Origin: Mortierella alpina
Taxonomy: Eukaryota > Mortierellomycota > Mortierellomycetes > Mortierellales > Mortierellaceae
Reading direction: 5' to 3'
Assembly: GCA_029449245.1 (NCBI GenBank)
Contig: JANATF010000004.1
Coordinates: 2,108,001 to 2,172,000, forward strand
Length of the DNA stretch: 64,000 bases
Shown here: positions 63,999-64,000 of the stretch, one piece after another
Layout: each line of letters starts with the position of its first letter
Numbering within the stretch: position 1 is the stretch's first letter
The notes under the pieces: model-generated
Told to the model about the DNA's origin: nothing
Seen by the model: the letters and a program-made list of their open reading frames with translations, nothing else
Databases searched by the model: none
Translations under genes and position numbers: made by a program

Positions 63999-64000
63999 GC

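Noticed and set aside
1-64000. CRISPR array, prokaryotic operon or bacterial transfer
   Set aside because: No regularly spaced repeats; genes are intron-bearing and eukaryotic throughout.

Overview
The window looks like nuclear DNA of an early-diverging filamentous fungus, most likely Mortierellomycota (Mortierella/Linnemannia type). Genes are rich in short GT-AG introns, mostly 65-165 bp. Proteins carry long Gln/Ser/His-rich disordered tracts. There is a mitochondrial ClpP, which budding yeasts lack, and a leucine-rich-repeat gene of a kind I remember as expanded in Mortierella. Spliced genes below were assembled by reading splice sites and checking that exon phases add up; family names rest on remembered motifs, not on a search.

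Layout. 1-3325 (minus): 5' part of an intact Ty3/gypsy Gag-Pol ORF running off the left edge, with a primer-binding-site candidate and a possible LTR to about 4289. 4.3-10 kb: a possible broken host gene, decayed coding relics and empty sequence. 10.4-12.7 kb: a Pho85-type cyclin. 13.0-16.5 kb: a decayed minus-strand coding region. 16.6-26.99 kb: a compact housekeeping block with GYP7-type Rab-GAP (minus), a putatively myristoylated methyltransferase (plus), RNA polymerase I subunit RPA12 (minus), mitochondrial ClpP (plus) and a GPI-type X325 copper-binding-like secreted protein (plus). 28-29.75 kb: a ZIP zinc transporter. 29.75-34.7 kb: 5 kb without a recognisable gene. 34.7-37.4 kb: a GATA-like plus PHD finger protein. 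38.0-39.3 kb: a PAXX-like end-joining factor. 39.3-40.4 kb: a mitochondrial protein of unknown role. 40.6-43.8 kb: an LRR gene disabled by two small insertions. 44.4-49.8 kb: an 11-exon M1 aminopeptidase with a Gln-rich tail. 52.5-55.1 kb: SYO1/HEATR3. 55.5-57.0 kb: a secreted-side single-pass membrane protein. 59.8-61.85 kb: a low-complexity membrane protein. 62.4-64 kb: the 3' part of an unidentified large protein.

The genes form no operon or single pathway. RPA12/ClpP, GYP7/methyltransferase and SYO1/membrane protein are head-to-head pairs that may share promoters. RPA12 (Pol I transcription) and SYO1 (5S RNP protein import) both serve ribosome production. The most notable points are a 6-nt micro-exon that restores two conserved residues of ClpP, a PAXX-like protein with the Ku-binding-type C-terminus, an aminopeptidase with a prion-like tail, and an LRR gene whose two frameshifts can be dated to a 1-bp and a 7-bp duplication.
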